From the NCBI GenBank assembly GCA_050948905.1, contig JBMNES010000001.1:186001-250000 (forward strand): a stretch of 64,000 nt of DNA. The letters run 5' to 3'. The notes beneath the pieces are model-generated. The model saw nothing but the letters and a program-made list of their open reading frames with translations. It searched no databases and was not told the DNA's origin. The position numbers and the translations under genes are program-made. Shown here piece by piece: positions 63,291-64,000 of this stretch (positions are counted from its first letter, which is position 1; each line of letters begins with the position of its first letter). The DNA comes from DTKD01 sp050948905. GTDB lineage: Bacteria > Armatimonadota > UBA5829.

Positions 63291-63337
63291 GTAGCGGGTC
63301 TCATTTTCGCAACTTGAGCGAAGGCGAGACCCGCTAT
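63291..63337. repeat. Long hairpin after small ORF
   Basis: GTAGCGGGTCTC (63291-63302) pairs with GAGACCCGCTAT (63326-63337, one G-T pair), with an inner TTCGC/GCGAA stem. Twenty-eight bases after the small ORF stop. No T-run. Confidence 0.65.
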
Positions 63338-63448
63338 CTGCTTAATTCAGGTGAAAGTACGAGTTTTTTTGTGTAATGCAGGAAAATAGTGCCAGCCAGA
63401 TAAAAATATAGATGGGAGGCGAGCTGATTTTATTTTGGCTCGTGCGAA

Positions 63449-63496
63449 GTATTTCGCGAACTTGTGGGTAACAGTCAAAGACGTATTTCGAAATAC
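63449..63496. promoter_or_regulatory. Possible operator sites upstream of oxidoreductase gene
   Basis: GTATTTCGAAATAC (63483-63496) is a perfect 14-bp palindrome. A half-matching GTATTTCGCGAA starts at 63449, 34 bp away. Both lie in the region before the oxidoreductase start at 63537. Paired palindromes at this spacing fit a repressor operator. Confidence 0.4.
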
Positions 63497-63536
63497 ACGA
63501 CTGTTGCTGCCAGGTGACACTGAAAGGGGCAGACAA

Positions 63537-64000
63537 TTGGATAAAGTCAGGTTTGGCATTATCGGCTGCGGAGTAATTGCGCCGTGGCATGCGCGAGGAG
63601 TAACGAACACACCAGAGGCGGAGCTTGTGGCGGTGTGCGACGTAATTGAAGAGCGAGCTCAGAAGCTATCCGCCGACTTCGGTGGCCCGGCGGTGTATAC
63701 GGACCATGTAAAGATGCTGGAAGAGGCCGGGGTGGATGCGGTGTGCGTGTGCGTGCCGAGTGGGTTGCACGGCCCAGTGACTATCGACGCGGCGAAGTAT
63801 GGCAAACACGTAATGTGCGAAAAGCCGGTCGAGATCACCCTGCCCAAAATCGACGCGATGATCGACGCCTGCAAACAAGCTAATGTTAAGCTGGGAGTTA
63901 TCTTCCAGAGGCGCACGGCTCCGATGTGGAGCAAGATTAAAAAGGCCGTGGAGAGCGGGCTGTTGGGCAAGATGGTGCTCGGAGATGCGTATCTGAAGTA
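63537..64000 (+). CDS. Gfo/Idh/MocA oxidoreductase, partial
   Basis: The first 154 codons of a gene cut by the right edge. TTG start with AAAGGGG eight bases upstream. FGIIGCGVIAPWHARG is the Rossmann loop; VAVCDVIEERAQKLSADFG, VCVCVPSGLHGPVTIDAAKY and the EKP motif (MCEKPVEIT) are family hallmarks. Members oxidise or epimerise sugars and inositols with NAD(P). There is no stop codon in the frame to the window end. Together with the sugar isomerase-like gene at 20309 it fits sugar catabolism. Confidence 0.92.
   Translation, partial: MDKVRFGIIGCGVIAPWHARGVTNTPEAELVAVCDVIEERAQKLSADFGGPAVYTDHVKMLEEAGVDAVCVCVPSGLHGPVTIDAAKYGKHVMCEKPVEITLPKIDAMIDACKQANVKLGVIFQRRTAPMWSKIKKAVESGLLGKMVLGDAYLK

Overview
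The window looks like chromosomal DNA of an uncultured, Gram-negative-type (diderm) environmental bacterium. Two CMP-KDO/lipopolysaccharide genes (kdsA, kdsB) and a YadA-type trimeric autotransporter imply an outer membrane. The mix of URO-D-like, WbsX-like, GH50-like, DUF4380, xylulokinase and ROK genes, with SpoIIM/DUF58 genes and no phage or transposase genes, resembles Armatimonadota or a related lineage. That placement is inference from gene content only. Start codons are mixed: several genes use TTG or GTG behind good Shine-Dalgarno sites, and two appear to be leaderless.

Layout. Positions 1-550 hold a membrane-protein gene cut by the left edge and a hairpin-rich gap. Positions 549-15401 carry a minus-strand branched-chain amino acid supercluster transcribed ilvD-ilvB-ilvN-ilvC-(nucleoside hydrolase)-(C_GCAxxG protein)-leuA-(SHOCT protein)-leuC-leuD-leuB-cimA-ispH, with a clear promoter before ilvD. 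Together with an aminotransferase not seen here, these genes would make valine and leucine, and isoleucine through citramalate. Positions 15494-18618 are a two-gene surface module: a small Pro/Ala-rich exported protein and a repetitive YadA-type adhesin behind a near-consensus promoter. Positions 18709-21130 hold a short promoter-to-terminator unit, an HNH nuclease, a hydrolase and a sugar isomerase-like protein. Positions 21129-26751 hold quinone genes (prenyl synthase, UbiE/MenG), a WbsX-like gene, a CAU tRNA, acylphosphatase, kdsA and kdsB. Positions 26926-32683 hold HndC/HndB-like redox subunits and two exported carbohydrate-related proteins. Positions 32837-36035 are an ABC-2 transporter operon interrupted by a REP-like hairpin array. 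Positions 35968-40937 hold ROK kinase, xylulokinase, a URO-D-like protein and serC. Positions 41018-53647 are mixed housekeeping and unknown genes, including a fused siroheme decarboxylase (AhbA-AhbB). Positions 53844-62654 form a probable eight-gene operon (degT, degenerate amidohydrolase, N6-adenine DNA methylase, amidohydrolase, cyclase-like, FAH, alr, gpsA). The right edge cuts a Gfo/Idh/MocA oxidoreductase gene.

The most unusual signal is in the spacers. At least two families of short hairpins recur, with loops conserved while stem bases change in compensating pairs. One family carries a 5' GTAG foot like REP elements mobilised by RAYT transposases, and it forms a tandem array of ten copies between an ABC ATPase and its permease.
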